DNA of 64,000 nucleotides from Amphirosellinia nigrospora (Eukaryota > Ascomycota > Sordariomycetes > Xylariales > Xylariaceae). The notes under the pieces were generated by a model that was not told the origin of the DNA, made no database searches, and saw only the letters and a list, made by a program, of their open reading frames with translations. The position numbers and the translations under genes were made by a program. How positions within the stretch are numbered: the stretch's first letter is position 1; each line of letters begins with the position of its first letter. The DNA is taken from assembly GCA_004123355.1 (NCBI GenBank), contig SCHM01000002.1:11443569-11507568 (forward strand), in the 5' to 3' direction. Shown in pieces: positions 34,860 through 46,919 of this stretch.

Positions 34860-36023
34860 CTACTGTACAACAACAGCACCTACCTCATCGTGGAGAAAGC
34901 GCCGGACTAGAAGATTGAAACGCGTGTCACGTGTGCGGACTATCTCTGGCGTCAGCTTGCTGAGATATCGATCCCACGACATCTGGCTCCAGGCATGGTA
35001 GGCAAGCTGTTCACCAAAAAGGCTGCCTCCATTGCGATCGATCTCGATAGTCCATTGGCGGGCTTGTTGCCGCGTAAGGGGTTCATGCATCCACTGGACG
35101 TGGTGCCAAGTCCAGGTGGGCCAGAAGAAAGCTGAAGGTGGCAGAGCGCAAATTTCGTCGGGGTTCTGCAGTTGAAGCTGCTTCGGAAGGACGACGCTGT
35201 GGAAATTCCATTCCTGTGATAGATCCACACTACCGTACTCGGCAACCCAGCGATCGATAAATGTGCTGTTTTTGCGCGCCACCATGATGGCGTTGCAGAG
35301 TCCAGCACGGTTCCGCCCTCGTGGCCCATGATTATGTCACGTGGGGACCTGAGGAGATCTGTGAAGGGGCGTAGGCCAAAGGCATCTATATCCAGGTAGA
35401 TGCCACCCTGCTCCCGAAGTAGATGGAGGCGCAGGATGTCCGAGATATGAGCGGCCTGCCAATGAGCACCTGGTTGGTTCTTCAAGGCAGCCATCTCCTC
35501 GGGCGAGTGGTAAACGAGGGTGATGTCATCTCTCAAGCGGTCCACCCAGCGGTTGGAAAAGGGGGTTTTGTTCGGTTCAGGAGCAGGCGGGTCAGCGAGG
35601 TAGGTGTAGTGAAGGGAAATGTTGTCAGCTCGCATGCCCACAACAGCGCTCCGCACGGCGAGGTAAGAGATGAAATTAAAGGTGCCGACGCGGGGTCCGC
35701 ATAGGGGTTACTAAGACCAAAGATGAAGTGAACGTGGTTCGGTATCAGCTCGGTCTCGGTCGCCGAGATGGTCGTGGCAGGGCGCGTCCTGCCAAAAAGG
35801 CAATCGATCTCATCTTTGGTCGAGACAAAGTCCTGCTCGACTTGATATTGCTCTGACCAAGGGTTCGTCTGACGTATCCAGTCCCAAAAGTGTATAAGAA
35901 TGGCCATAGGTAGGGCGCCAGAATGACGGCAAGAATAACCAGGATGACGACGGACGACTTTCGGCGGCGAAGCAGCACGCTCCTGTCCCAGCGTGTAGCG
36001 TTGTTAGGAAGCCAGCGAGCCAT
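34860..36023 (-). CDS. Golgi glycosyltransferase, GT32 (Och1/DXD-type), frame broken
   Basis: Type II membrane protein of about 390 residues: MARWLPNNATRWDR, a membrane anchor (VVILVILAVILAPYLWP) and a luminal catalytic domain. Key signatures are LIPNHVHFIFGL, AAHISDILRLHLLREQGGIY followed by LDIDAFGLRPF (the DxD metal/nucleotide-sugar site), GHEGG, and NGGSLFGEQLAYHAWSQMSW. GT32 enzymes transfer mannose or other sugars to N-glycans or sphingolipids in the Golgi. The frame breaks at three places, each one base short in a homopolymer: near 35905 (WP / ILIHFWDW), near 35672 (DPASAP / FNFISYLAVR) and near 35308 (HEGG / GLCNAIMVARK). All catalytic parts remain. The gene diverges from a GT15 mannosyltransferase 1.1 kb away. 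The end at 34860 (DEVGAVVVQ) is uncertain. Confidence 0.75.
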
Positions 36024-37103
36024 ACTCCTGAGAGGAGAGGCGAGACGGTGTCAGCCACTCGGTCCTCGACGATTATCTATCTTTCTTTGGCTCGTGGTAA
36101 GACAATTGGTGCGTAATTGCATGATAGACCGCCGGGGATAGATCGGGAAGGACGAGCAGTGTGGCTTTGCCAGCCGAGATCGACGACGATGGTTCGTGGG
36201 CGCTGGACGTGGTATATCTAAATATTTTTTACCAAGTAGCTAACAGCTATCACGATACGACAAGGAATGGGCCGACGATCGTGGAATGATGCTGCAAGAC
36301 GGCATTTCATGCAGTAGTGGTAAAATAAAGCGAAGACGTCGTGAAGGTGTTGCGACGACAACACAGTCGACGTATGTAATTAATCATTTAGCATAAAGAT
36401 TGAGGCGGCACGGGAAAGAAAAGGATGGGAATCCTAAATGACATTGTCTAAGTACCTACTGATGGGTGGAAGACATTGCGATGGTCCACTTTATAGAGGC
36501 TCAACCTACCTCCTAAGGTTAAGGGTAGGTAGATGGGGATTAGGTATTCCCAACGTCATTTTTGGAGAGCGCGTGCGTGCAGCAGCGCAGCATCTGCAGC
36601 GAGCTCCTGCAGCCCCTGTAGCACTGCCACCGGCGCATATCAAGCGTAGCGTAGCGGCCTGGGACTCCACTTTATCCATCATGGCAGCGGTGTGCGCCCC
36701 TGAATCCTAATTGATTAGGTAGTGGACGCTAGGCAGCTGTGTCGCCTAATTTGCAGGGGTTCCCCGGGGTTGCAGCAGCTGCTACTGTACCACACCCCGG
36801 GATCTGCTTCGCTTGTTCCTCCATCAAGAAAATATGAGGCAGCAGTACCAGTAACATACACACGCCGCACCACTCCTCACACCTACCCATACCGATAGGA
36901 TTGCGAAAATCTGCCCCGGCAATCCGGCGCCTTACGGTCTTGGCAAGAACTGGCGCAGTGTGGTCTGGTCTGTCTGGTCTGTCTGGGCGAAAAACAAGTG
37001 CACAATGCTCTGGAACACCATGGTATCCGATCTTGTATAGTCTTGTCTTGTCCCGAGCGCCGCCATCCCACCAGCGCTCCCTTCTGATTGTCCCCCGTCC
37101 CCA
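36024..37103. other. Divergent promoter region of GT32 and GT15 genes
   Basis: 1.1 kb between the starts of two glycosyltransferase genes. It contains a TAGGTAGATGG/CCTACCTCC cluster (36507-36535) and GC-rich CAGC/CTGCAG runs (36575-36640). No believable gene; frames on both strands at 36729-37308 overlap the GT15 5' end and are shadows. Confidence 0.45.
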
Positions 37104-38606
37104 ATGCTGCACCACCGCCTCTTGCAGCGCTTGCAACGCGTGCGAAGACGTGGTCTGCACAAGTCGCCCGTTCTCTGGCTCGTCCTCGTCGCCACCTTCC
37201 TCGAGGTCCTCTTTCACGGCTTCCGCTTCCGAGTCCCCGTGCCCCGTCGCGAGCTCGATACCCCTTTCTACACGACGTGCCAAGAGCCCGATGTCAGCGC
37301 CCCCGTGAGAATGCCGCCATTGTCATGCTCGCCCGCAACGAGGAGATGGAGCAGGCCCGCCGATCCGTCGAGAGCCTCGAGCGCCACTTCAATCAGTGGT
37401 TCAAGTACCCCATCGTCTTCCTCAACGACGAGACCTGGAGCGACGAGTTCATCCAGACCTCAACGCCACCACGAGCGCCGAGACCATCTTCGACTACGTG
37501 CCCAAGAAAGAGTGGCTATTCCCGAGTGGATCGACCAGGACGATGCCAAGGCTAGTATGAAAGCCCAAGGAGAGAGCGGCATATTGTATGCCGGCAAGGA
37601 GACATACCATCACATGTGTCGCTTCTTTTCCGGGTACGTCCTCCGCCCCTATGCCCGTCGATGGCCGTGTGTTCGTTCATGTTTCTTACGATAGGCAGGT
37701 ACTTTTATCAGGTCGAAGCGATTAAGAAATACAAGTGGTACTGGCGGTTGGAACCCGATGTGGATTTCTCCTGTGCCATCACCTACGACCCCTTCCGTGA
37801 GATGGCCCGCCACAACAAGGTCTACGGCTTCACCATCGCCCTCTTCGAGGAGAAGCGCACCTGTCCGAGTTTGTTCCGGAAGGTATCCGACTGGAAGGAG
37901 GCCGAAATATTCTTCAACTTCCATGTGGAATGCTGGTGTAACGGCATCCTGGATCCCCTGGCGTTTCGCGCCACATGAGCTGGTTCTCTCATCGGGATCG
38001 GCACGGTGACGGCTGGAACACCTGTCATTATTGGAGTAATTTTGAAATCGCAGACCTTGATTTCTTTCGTGGCGAGAAATATCAATCCCTATTTCGAAGT
38101 TTGGACAGAGACGGCGGCTTCTATTATGAAAGGGTATGTACAGCTATCCTCAACTCCCAAGTGCATCCAGACCCATTGAAGACATTGAAATGTCTCAGAC
38201 GATGTTTTTGTTGATCAATGGCTTGATGGTGTCATGAGCGATTTGTCGAGAAATATGCTAACAGTATTCGTCGATATAGTGGGGAGACGCACCCATTCAT
38301 ACACTTGCCGTTAATATGCTGGCCGAGCCGCACCAGATCCACCACTTCGCGGATATTGGCTATAGACATGACACTTTCTATCAGTGCCCGGCCAACGCCC
38401 CCGGAGGGCAGTTGCTCGAGTCAGAGAGGCTAAACTCGATCAACGAGACCTGGGCTCCCGAGCTAGAAGGCGGTGTAGGCTGTCGATGCGAGTGCGATGG
38501 TCGCAAGAGCCTCAATATCCCCAGCTACTGCCATGATAAACTCAGGGCGCCTAATACTATGAGGCGACCCTGGTCCACCTGGTTTTTGAGCTGGATCTAT
38601 GCTTAG
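37104..38606 (+). CDS. Alpha-1,2-mannosyltransferase, KRE2/KTR family (GT15), frame broken
   Basis: Type II Golgi protein of about 431 residues: short basic tail, membrane anchor (PVLWLVLVATFLEVLFHGF), then the GT15 domain: ENAAIVMLARNEEMEQARRS, NQWFKYPIVFLNDETWSDEF, YFYQVEAIKKYKWYWRLEPD followed by VDFSCAITYDPF (the EPDVDF metal site), HYWSNFEIADLDFFRGEKY, LDRDGGFYYERWGDAPIHT and IHHFADIGYRHDTFYQCPAN, with Cys-rich VGCRCECDG near the end. Introns at 37634-37698 and 38134-38279. These enzymes add alpha-1,2-mannose in O- and N-glycan synthesis. Four one-base deficits break the frame, at C runs near 37300-37304, 37458 and 37521-37523 and once at about 37970-38010. Every catalytic motif is present, so I call it a real gene with sequence errors. 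Confidence 0.82.
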
Positions 38607-39551
38607 ACAAGGCGCACGAAAAACCTACGTGAACAAACCGGACAGCGTGAGTGTCAACTCGCAATGATAAAGCGATACCGATAACTTTCACACTGGAAAG
38701 TACTATCCAATATTTAATGGGGTGTTCGGCTTGTTTTGGTAAACAGAGGCAATTCTCTGACAGATATCAGGCGTCTGACGGACTAACCAACCGGAGTTTG
38801 GAGTAAAAACTCAGTGGGCCATCGCGGTACACCGAAAGACGTCGGATCCCGTGGTATGCATATTGGGCACACGATATATAGACCCTAGAGGCATGTATGC
38901 ATGAAAGCATTCGGAGTTGGTTAATGCGATGTGTCATGATACCCCTATCCATCCATTTATCTCGATCATTGTATTTTTGGTGGCAAGAGTCTTTACATGG
39001 TTTATACGAGGCAAAATCTAACGGGGATGATATATCACTTATAAATATTTAGCTTATGCGTGTGCGGAGGGCATTGTATATGTTTATTTGAGGCGGCATG
39101 TGTGGTTATTATGATAGTCCTCGCCACGTCTGATAATGTAATCGGGCATAGTCCATTATTCACGATACTAGACTTCTCAGCACCCTCTGCTTGGGTGCCG
39201 GCATGTTGAATTCCCACTCTTCATATTTATACTCTCCAATTCCGTCTGTGTTTGGAGCGTGCTGCATGGCGGAACTCGCCCGATCGATCTGGTGTGCCCG
39301 TTTGTCAAGCAACATCCAAACGAATGACCCGTTGCACATCCCCAAGCTAACCCGCTGAGGTGGTTCTTCAGCATGCCAATGACAATATGCCGTGGTGGGT
39401 ACATAGGCATGGACCAAGGGGTGCCTCCGGCCCCGAGGCGACGGCGACAACTCTTCAAAACTCGAAAACCACACCCAAGATGATGGCGTGGTCGGTCGCT
39501 GAAAGCATAGCTCCTTCGGACGGTCCCATTCGAGGTTCACTCCCATCTTGC
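38607..39551. other. Intergenic between GT15 and alb1
   Basis: Convergent 3' flanks. The 131-codon minus frame at 39160-39555 starts inside the end of alb1 (ATGA overlap) and has no recognisable motif, so it is left uncalled. Confidence 0.4.
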
Positions 39552-40042
39552 TCATGAGATATCATCCATCTCAACCGTCCCATCGTCAGCACCAGGTTCC
39601 TTCTTCTGTTGCTTCTGCTTCTTTTTCGACTTGGACTTGTCCTTGTCCGTTTCATCCGCGACATCTATCCACCACACGAATCAGCAGCCATACTCGCCCC
39701 CCCCCCCCATTCCCCCTTCTCCTATTCTCTCCCCATATACATACCTTTCATCACCACCTCTCCGTCAGCCTCCAGCTTCCTCTGCAGCGCATATCCCATC
39801 TTGCGCTCCAGCTTGCGCGCCCGCTTGGCGCTGACCGCCTTGTTCGGGCCGCTGGTGGGCAGGAGCCCCGCCCGTGCGCCGCGGCGCGCGTCGGCTTTCG
39901 TGATCCGCCCTTCGGATTGCCGGGCCAGGGAGCGCTCCAGCGACGCTCGCGCGAGCTGCTTCGTGCTGTGCTTGCGCGCCGTTGCGGTTCGGGCCGCGAG
40001 GCGGTTTTTGCTTGGGCCGTTGGGGTTCTTTACGGAGGGCAT
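39552..40042 (-). CDS. alb1: Alb1-type ribosome biogenesis protein (pre-60S shuttling factor)
   Basis: Two exons, 40042-39745 and 39664-39552 (stop TGA), separated by an 80-nt intron that contains a C12-type run; 136 residues. The protein starts MPSVKNPNGPSKNRLAARTA, is very basic, and has the family core SAKRARKLERKMGYALQRKL (compare yeast Alb1 SKKRAKKIERNLKYATQRKL from memory). The tail is a lysine-rich stretch (KDKSKSKKKQKQQKKEPG) ending in acidic MDDIS. Alb1 travels with Arx1 on pre-60S particles during nuclear export. Frame is intact across the splice (K-D-V-A-D-E-T-D). No regulatory site can be named. Confidence 0.85.
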
Positions 40043-41081
40043 TTTCGGCAGAAGATTTGGATATCTTCGGGTAACTTGTGAGGAGGAGGGTTGCGGAGTG
40101 TGGTTGTCTTGTTGAAGCTATCGTGGGTGGTTGACAGAAAATACAAATTTTAGTGGGGTTTGAATTGAATGTTGCACCCCGCAATGCGCTAGCGGGGTGT
40201 TGGTACTCCCATTGGCACATATCGCTTATATATATATGTGGGTAATTTGTAAACAACCTTGTTGGAGTGACTTTAATTTAAAAGGCTACCTAGTTTAAGT
40301 AGGTAGGCACAATTATAAGTAGGTAATATACTGACTAGGTAAGATGTTAGGAGTTCGGTATTCGTCGTCTTGTCTCGTGATCTATTTCTAGTCTAGTACC
40401 GTTACTACGAAACACTTAATTAATATTGGTTGTTTCCATAATGTTGTTACACACGATTTACAAATCTACTCAAGTACCTACTTGAGTACATAGCTTTTAG
40501 TGACAACTACCTAGGTATCAATTTTATACACACTTAATACCTATGCCCATCTGGCATTCACCTCGGGATTCATTTGTTTTCCTCTAGTTTAGCTTCTAGA
40601 CTAGTCTAAGTGATATCCGGATGCGGGTAATTGTTCATCGTAATTTTTTGTTCCGACCTGACTAACTTATTAGGATTTGCTTTGTGCAGTCCCTATCAAA
40701 CATTTGAGATACTCATCGTATAGGTCGGTCTATAGGCCGACTTCGTTATTCAACACATGTACGTCGCAGCGAGTAAAAAAAACCAAAAAAAAAATCTGGT
40801 TGTCAACATTATAGAGCAATTTTGTATTTCATTAGTTCATATTTCAACTTGAACCATTTGCCCAGTATGAGGCGATTTTTCAACGCCGGTCCCCAAGTAA
40901 GCGACCTTTCAAATCGACCACTCATCTCTTTCTCTCTCACAGTTATTTAAATACATTCTGTAACATGGAGAATTTCACCCCGTGGGAAAATGTACTAATA
41001 ACGCTAGTCGTAGGTCCAGCAAGACGTCCGCAAGTCGAATTACATTCAGACCACCCTGTATCGGGGGCACCCCAAGCCATT
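40043..41081. other. AT-rich intergenic region with TAGGTA motifs
   Basis: 1 kb with A/T runs (40776-40795) and a dense TAGGTAGGCA / AGTAGGTAAT / ACCTACTTGAGTACC cluster at 40280-40500. No gene until the kinase. Confidence 0.45.
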
Positions 41082-41127
41082 ATGGGTTCCAACGCTACCT
41101 CTACTTGGCGACCCACCCAGCGTACTT

Positions 41128-43331
41128 ATGCCTGGGATGGAGCAGTTTGCGGTTCCTTTCGCTCCTTACGGATCGCACGAAGTTGACCTCGACAATGTAC
41201 AAAACTATCAGTTGAAGAACCCGAAAATTCGGAGGTCATTACACAGTCTCAGGGCTTTGAAGGGGCACTTTGCGCGGAAATACCCCGAACTGAGATATAA
41301 CAAGTGTTTAGGATGGGGTGGCCAAGGACTTGCTGCGGGATACGATGTTTTGGATGAGGAAGGAGAAAAGCGAAGATCGGTGGTAGTGAAAACGCTATTT
41401 GCTGCCGACGAGAAACTTGCGAATATTGAAGTGCAGAGTCGTCAGTGCATCTCTTCGACACTTTTGCATTGCCACCTTTAATTGCCTGCTAACTCGTCTT
41501 GTGTAGTATGGGCAAGTCGCCTCCGTTTCGTAGTTATTTCGTAGTTGTTTCATAACCATCCTAGTCAACGATTCACATATTGACAACGAGCGAAGAGATT
41601 CAGAAGAGCCGAACACATCGTACAGCTTGTATATGCCGATGGTCAGGGCCGGGTTGATAATGAACGAAATTATGATAGCACCCGAAACCCGGATGGTAGT
41701 TTGAAGACAAGGCCAGCAAACAATGGCAACCCAGATCGCCACGGTAACCGAGACGAGAACCTACCTCCTTCTAGGCACTCGCCGCCTTTAAACGTTTTTA
41801 TCATGGAGATGCTAGACAACGGAGACCTAAGATCGCTCCTAGAAAAGATTAGGCAACACAAAGAGAACGTACCCAATCCGATTCTCTGGCGATTTCTCTT
41901 GTGCTGTAAGTCTTAAACGTACTAAGCTGCACATGGCCCAGTTCTCCCTGAGTATTAACATGGAAGACACAGTTGTTCGGATGTGTATTGGGCTCGCTTA
42001 CCCGCCAGCAGAGGCAGATGAGCTGAAAAATCAACCCGGTCCCGTGACAGAAATTATACCACCAAGCCAAAAAGATCATCCAAGACGTATCGTCCATTTC
42101 GATTTTGATCCCAAGAATAGTACGTCTCACCACAATTTATGTTATAGATATAGAATTACTGACGGGGATCTGAAGTATTCGTCGGAGACGTTGGGCAAGG
42201 GGGCAACCAGAGCATTCGATGACCCCTCTCCTCAAGGTAAAATTATCATATTATTGAAACGAAAGAGAACACAGAGTTAATCTCGAAAAGCTTGGTGATT
42301 TCGGGATTGCTACTGAGATCATGCCTGGAAAACATGACTTGTACGTATGGGCTTGGCTGGGATAATAGCAATATGCTGAAGATCAATGGGTAGTTACTAT
42401 GAGGCTTTTCGATCACACGGCAAAATGGGCTATTACTCTCCCGTAGGTTGCGATGTGCTTGCAGAGAGGCCGGGACAAGATGCCGACTAATTCTCTAATA
42501 GGAGCAATTTTGCCAAGACTGGGACTATATACCGCGAGACCAGGACATGGTTCAGAACCATCCCATCGCAGGTAATTACGGGGCACACACCAACGTTTGG
42601 GCAGTTGGTTATGTGCGTTGCATACCCATAATCTGACACCCTATAATCGGCCTTGGGGTGATTAGGAATCATAAACTAACGAAACCCAGTTAATGGAAAC
42701 CCTCATCACACTTTCCCATCCAGCAAACCCGCCCGTCCCGACTGTGTGCACCGTCCGGCCTCCTCAGGGCAAAACCGAGTATCTAACCTACGCTAATCAT
42801 CTGCGACAACCTTTCTACAACCACGTAGACCGGGACCTCTTGGCCGTGGTTCTTCGCATGCAAGCCCATCTTCCGAGGATAGACCCGCTTTAGACGAGAC
42901 CGAGGCCTACGTTTTATTTAACATACAGAAGCTAAACGATCCCGCGATCGAAAACGCACTCGACGACTGGATGAGGAAGGTTCTCTATGATATCCCGCCG
43001 CAGACAGGCGAACTTCCCATTAAGTTACCTGTTATCAAAGAGGTCATTGGCGTGGACAGACGGATCCAGTACCCAACTTCAACTTTCCGCGTACGTTTTT
43101 GGCCCCTTTTACTGACTTCTATTTTCAAGTCGACTCTGATCTCCCATATATAAGTATATGAATGAATTTTCTAATATGCCATTGAAACAGCCCAAGGTAT
43201 TTTCGTATTCCAAGGACAACAACAGCAGCAGCAAGGACAACAGCAGCAGCAACAACAACAACCACGACAACCCTCGGCCTCCAACCAGGATTTCGGAAAG
43301 ATGGGAAGTGGGTGCATTTCAGGGGGCGTAG
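41128..43331 (+). CDS. Fungal protein kinase, non-RD type, with Ser/Asn-rich tail
   Basis: A multi-exon kinase. Exons include 41128-41440, 41591-41905, 41973-42119, then several short ones up to 43331. The kinase parts appear in order: glycine loop YNKCLGWGGQGLAAGYDV, VVVKTL with the ATP Lys, RAEHIVQLVYADGQG, the hinge NVFIMEMLDNGDLRSLL, catalytic RRIVHFDFDPKN (HFD instead of HRD), KLGDFGIATEI (DFG), GKMGYYSPEQ, VWAVGYLMETLITLSHP and DRPALDETEAYVLF. The missing Arg before the catalytic Asp makes it a non-RD kinase. The last exon encodes KDNNSSSKDNSSSNNNNHDN from a CAA/CAG repeat. A one-base deficit lies near 42873 (HLP / EDRPAL). The start is uncertain: MGSNATSTWRPTQRTY just upstream (41082) would join by one more shift. 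Resembles fungal orphan kinases of unknown role. Confidence 0.7.
43205..43262 (+). repeat. CAA/CAG repeat in the kinase tail
   Basis: Imperfect CAACAGCAGCAG/CAACAACAA units. In the splice-consistent frame they encode Asn/Ser, in the next frame Gln, so frame matters for the protein. Confidence 0.8.
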
Positions 43332-44126
43332 AGTCGAATAGAAGGTGGAACAATCAGCGGGTTAGATACCGAAACTTGTGTATAGAAAGACGGAAAGGAG
43401 AACCTTTCTGCAGATCCGGTTCCGGGCTGGTTTGCGTAAGATCAACCATGAGTATCCGAAGTCTCGGCCGCGGCCACGCGTCCCCCCACTGATATCAAAC
43501 CTGATTATGTCCTCGCCTTCAAACCTAGTTTATATATGTATCAACTATCACCAATGTATAAGTAATTAACTAGAACTAGAAAATTGGGATTATGAGGCAA
43601 GCCATGAAGCCCAATCGCTGAAGGCGTATAGGAACTGTGACCACATCAAAACCGACGTAGCCGAACTGAGATTCCGGTATTATATACCTTGATATGCCTA
43701 GCTATTAACTAAATTACATGTCCCGTAATTAGCTAAATGGATAAGTATGTGACTTTCGTGACTAATGAGCTTCGTACGATTGGCCGAGGTCGGCGATCGG
43801 CAGGAACCATAGAGTCCAATGTTGCAGACTGTTGTTCCCAACCCCTTGCCAAAATCATGACGCCTTTATATACTAACTACGATTGGCAAGCATGAAACCG
43901 GGACGGAACGGTGAACTAGTGGGCCAGATGGGTCGGCTTTGGACCGCAGCGCTTTCGGGCCGGTGGGAATAACCTTCCGGGTAGTGTCGGCTTTGATGAC
44001 TCTTCCTCGACTTACACGATGTTCAAGACGATATAATTAAGCTAAGATGATTCTTGAGGCATTATTACGATCTCAACTCAACGCTGTGAAACTCGATTAT
44101 AGATTTACCTGTCAAAGGTGAACATC
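43332..44126. other. Intergenic, promoter side of threonine aldolase
   Basis: 800 bases without a supported gene; the frames at 43301-43569 are shadows of the repeat-rich kinase end. No RNA gene recognised. Confidence 0.4.
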
Positions 44127-45364
44127 ATGGCTACTAGCATAGAAAACAAGACGTGGCTTGGCCCGGCGGGCTCGGCAGCCTATGACTTGCGCAGTGAGTT
44201 CTAGTTTTATGTGAATATTTGCCCCTCTCACGATGTCATATCTAAAACGCATAAGGCGACACGATGACGACGCCGACGGCGGCCATGCTAGCCGCGATCG
44301 GATCATGTTCTCTACAAGACGACGTGATGCAAGAAGACGATACGACGAACGACCTCGAGGCCCACTGCGCCGCGCTCACGGGCAAGGAATCCGGCCTGTT
44401 CGTCCTGTCCGGCACGATGGGAAACCAGCTGGCGCTGCGGGCTCTGCTCACGCAGCCCCCGCACGCCGTGCTCTGCGACCACCGCGCGCACATCGTCACC
44501 AGCGAGGCCGGCGGCATCGCCATCCTCACGAGCGCCATGGTGAGCCCCGTGGTCCCGCGGAACGGGCTCTACCTGACGCTGGCGGACGTCGAGGAGAATT
44601 TCAAGCCCGAGGGCCGGATCGTCGCCTGTCCCACGCGCGTGATCAGCCTCGAGAACACCCTCTTCGGCGTCGTCACGCCGCTCGAGGAGGTCCGCAAGAT
44701 CGCCGCCTTTGCGCGAGAGCGGGGTGTCAAGATGCATTGCGACGGCGCCCGGCTGTGGGAGGCCGTCGCGGCCGGCGGGGGTAGCCTGACCGACTACGCG
44801 GCGTGTTTCGACACGATTAGTCTGTGCTTCTCGAAAGGTCTGGGCGCGCCGGTGGGGAGCATCCTCGTCGGCGATAGCGCGACGCTAAGCATCGCGCGAC
44901 ATGTCCGGAAGGCGATCGGCGGCGGACTCCGACAACCGGGTCTCATCACGGCCGCGGCGCGCGTCGCCGTCGACGAGACGTTTGGAAAGGGGCCGAATGG
45001 AGAAGGGGGGCTGCTCAAGCACTCACACACCACCGCCAAGAGGATAGAGGCGATGTGGAGAGCGCTCGGGGGCACAACGAAGGTTCCCGTCGATACGAAC
45101 ATTGTCTGGCTTGATTTGAAAGCGGCGGGTATATCGATGGCGCGATTTAATGAGATTGGGAAAGAGGAAGGGCTCAGATTAATGGGAGAAAGACTTGTTG
45201 CTCATTATCAGATTTACCAGAATGCCGAGGCCGCTCTTGGTAGGTTACAGAAGGTATTTGATAGATCATGGGCAGAGCGGGGAAATACCGTTCCAACGGG
45301 GCAGATGCGAAAGCTTCAATTTATTGAGAGAACATCTTTGAAGGCGTTTGACGTACATGGCTAG
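44127..45364 (+). CDS. Threonine aldolase (PLP-dependent, low-specificity type)
   Basis: Exons 44127-44193 and 44256-45364 with a 62-nt intron; 391 residues, no frame break. The first exon reads MATSIENKTWLGPAGSAAYD and the splice restores the conserved AYDLRSDTMTTPTAAMLAAI. Further landmarks are VLCDHRAHI (the HxH strand), CPTRVISLENTLFG, KMHCDGARLWEA (PLP-binding Asp and Arg), and SLCFSKGLGAPVGSI with the Schiff-base Lys. The enzyme splits threonine or allo-threonine into glycine and acetaldehyde in the cytosol. The C-terminal third (after WRALGGTTKVPV) is GC-poorer than the rest but clearly part of the fold. Strong third-position GC bias fits an expressed gene. Confidence 0.93.
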
Positions 45365-45686
45365 ATATATTGGGTGGTATAATGGAATGCGTCGAAATTC
45401 TAACCTATCCATCCTCCTTACTCTCTTACACCTCAAATAGACCTAGAACCTGGAAATCATTTATAGTCATAATCCTTGACGATCTGTTGTTTAGTGTGCT
45501 TTATTAATCGTGTATCTTGCACTACATGTATATAATTGCTAGTGTTGGCCCGCACATCTCGCCGTAGTTCGACAGATCATCAGGGCTTTTAGGAAAGAAG
45601 GCAAGCGGCCGGTATCAACTCGTGTATTCCTCTTCGAGTGGGCAGAGGCCATTCTTGGCAGTCAGATATGATGATTGGGTATGTAA
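45365..45686. other. Short spacer between converging genes
   Basis: 320 bases, 3' flanks of threonine aldolase and the iminopeptidase. Nothing recognised. Confidence 0.4.
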
Positions 45687-46919
45687 TTAAAGCTTCGCCA
45701 ACTCATCACATACTTCAATGAGCTTCGCGGTTGTACCAGGTTCCTGAAATAATTAGCGACTTTGTAACGATTACGAACATGGTGCTTCTACTTACACCCG
45801 CAGAGTGGCCAGCATCGTCAATCCAATGTAGTGAAGACTTGGGCCATGCCTTATGCACTTCCCACGCAGTCACAGGCGTGCAGAGCACATCATAACGCCC
45901 CTGAACGATAGCACCTAGAGAGAAGCGTCAGTTTATTGTCATGTTTCTTCGAGGCTTTGCAGAAAACTCACCTGGGATATCTTTGATCTTGGCCATATTG
46001 GCAGGGAACAAGAGTTGGCCATCCTCCAGCCAAGCATGATTCTGGTCAAGGAAGTGCGATTCAAATAGGGCGTGCGTGATACACCACTCGGGGTCATCCA
46101 ATTTCGCCATCAGTTCGGCATCCGGCCGCAGCGTCCCGATAGACATGTCCCACCGATTCCACGCGCGAGCCGCGGCGAAGGAAGTCTCGGGGTCTTTGGA
46201 GGTGATCCGTGGTACGAGTTATAGAGATCCTTTCGCTCGTCCTCGGGCAGGAAGTCGCGAAACGCCTCCCACTCCTGCGGGAAGAACAGGGCGGCCGGGG
46301 GAAACCCGTCCTTGAGCTCCATCTCGGACCTGCGCACCGTGAAGACGCCGCGGATCACCAGCGACCCGACCCGCTCGGGATGCGCCTGCGCATAGAACAA
46401 GCCTAGCGTGCTGCCCCAGGACCCGCCGAAGACCATGTGCCACTTGGTGATGCCCAGGTGTTCGCGTAGACGCTCGATGTCGTCGGAGAGGTGCTGCGTG
46501 TCGTTGTTTCGGAGCTCGTTCCGAGGACGGGATTTCCCCGCGCCCCGCTGATCCAACAGCACTACTCGGTAGACTGCTGGGTTGAAAAACTTGGCATTTC
46601 CCGGGCTAGTGTTGCCGCCGGGTCCGCCGTGTAAGAAAATCACTGCGTTCGGATCAGTAGGTGTTGCGGCTTCATTTGTCCAAGAGTCTGACATACCGGG
46701 AAGTCCATCTTTCTTTCCGTACTGTTCGTAGTATATCTCATGAATGGAATCGACCCTCAGATGGGTGGATTCCCACGCCGCTTCATGGGCATACCCGGTG
46801 ACGGCTTGCGGGAAGCTTGTTGCGACATCTTGTGGAGAAGCAGAGTACAGAAGTTTTAGTTGTTGAAAACAAGATAACTTCTTGGCTTTCTTGGCTAGAC
46901 AGGAGTAGGTATACTCCAA
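45687..46919 (-). CDS. Proline iminopeptidase (alpha/beta hydrolase, S33)
   Basis: Three exons, 46919-45972, 45914-45796 and 45743-45687 (stop TAA), about 374 residues. Family landmarks: IYYEQYGKKDG, NAVIFLHGGPGGNTSP (oxyanion HGGPG), VVLLDQRGAGKSRPR (the DQRGxGxS signature), nucleophile MVFGGSWGSTLGLF, then the cap domain, catalytic Asp in QGRYDVLCTP and His in DDAGHSAG. The enzyme releases N-terminal proline from peptides. A one-base deficit at a CC run near 46207 (YNSYH / ITSKDPETSF) is the only defect. The start at 46919 is uncertain because the first 40 residues are poorly conserved; a start close to 46830 is possible. The triad is complete, so I judge the gene real. Confidence 0.87.

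Noticed and set aside
39160-39555. 131-codon minus frame overlapping the end of alb1
   Set aside because: It begins inside the alb1 stop region, has no motif and would be an unusual overlapping gene in a fungus.
44233-44784. 183-codon plus frame and several minus frames over the threonine aldolase gene
   Set aside because: Shadow frames of the GC-rich second exon; the true frame is set by the DLRSDTMTTPT splice and the PLP lysine.
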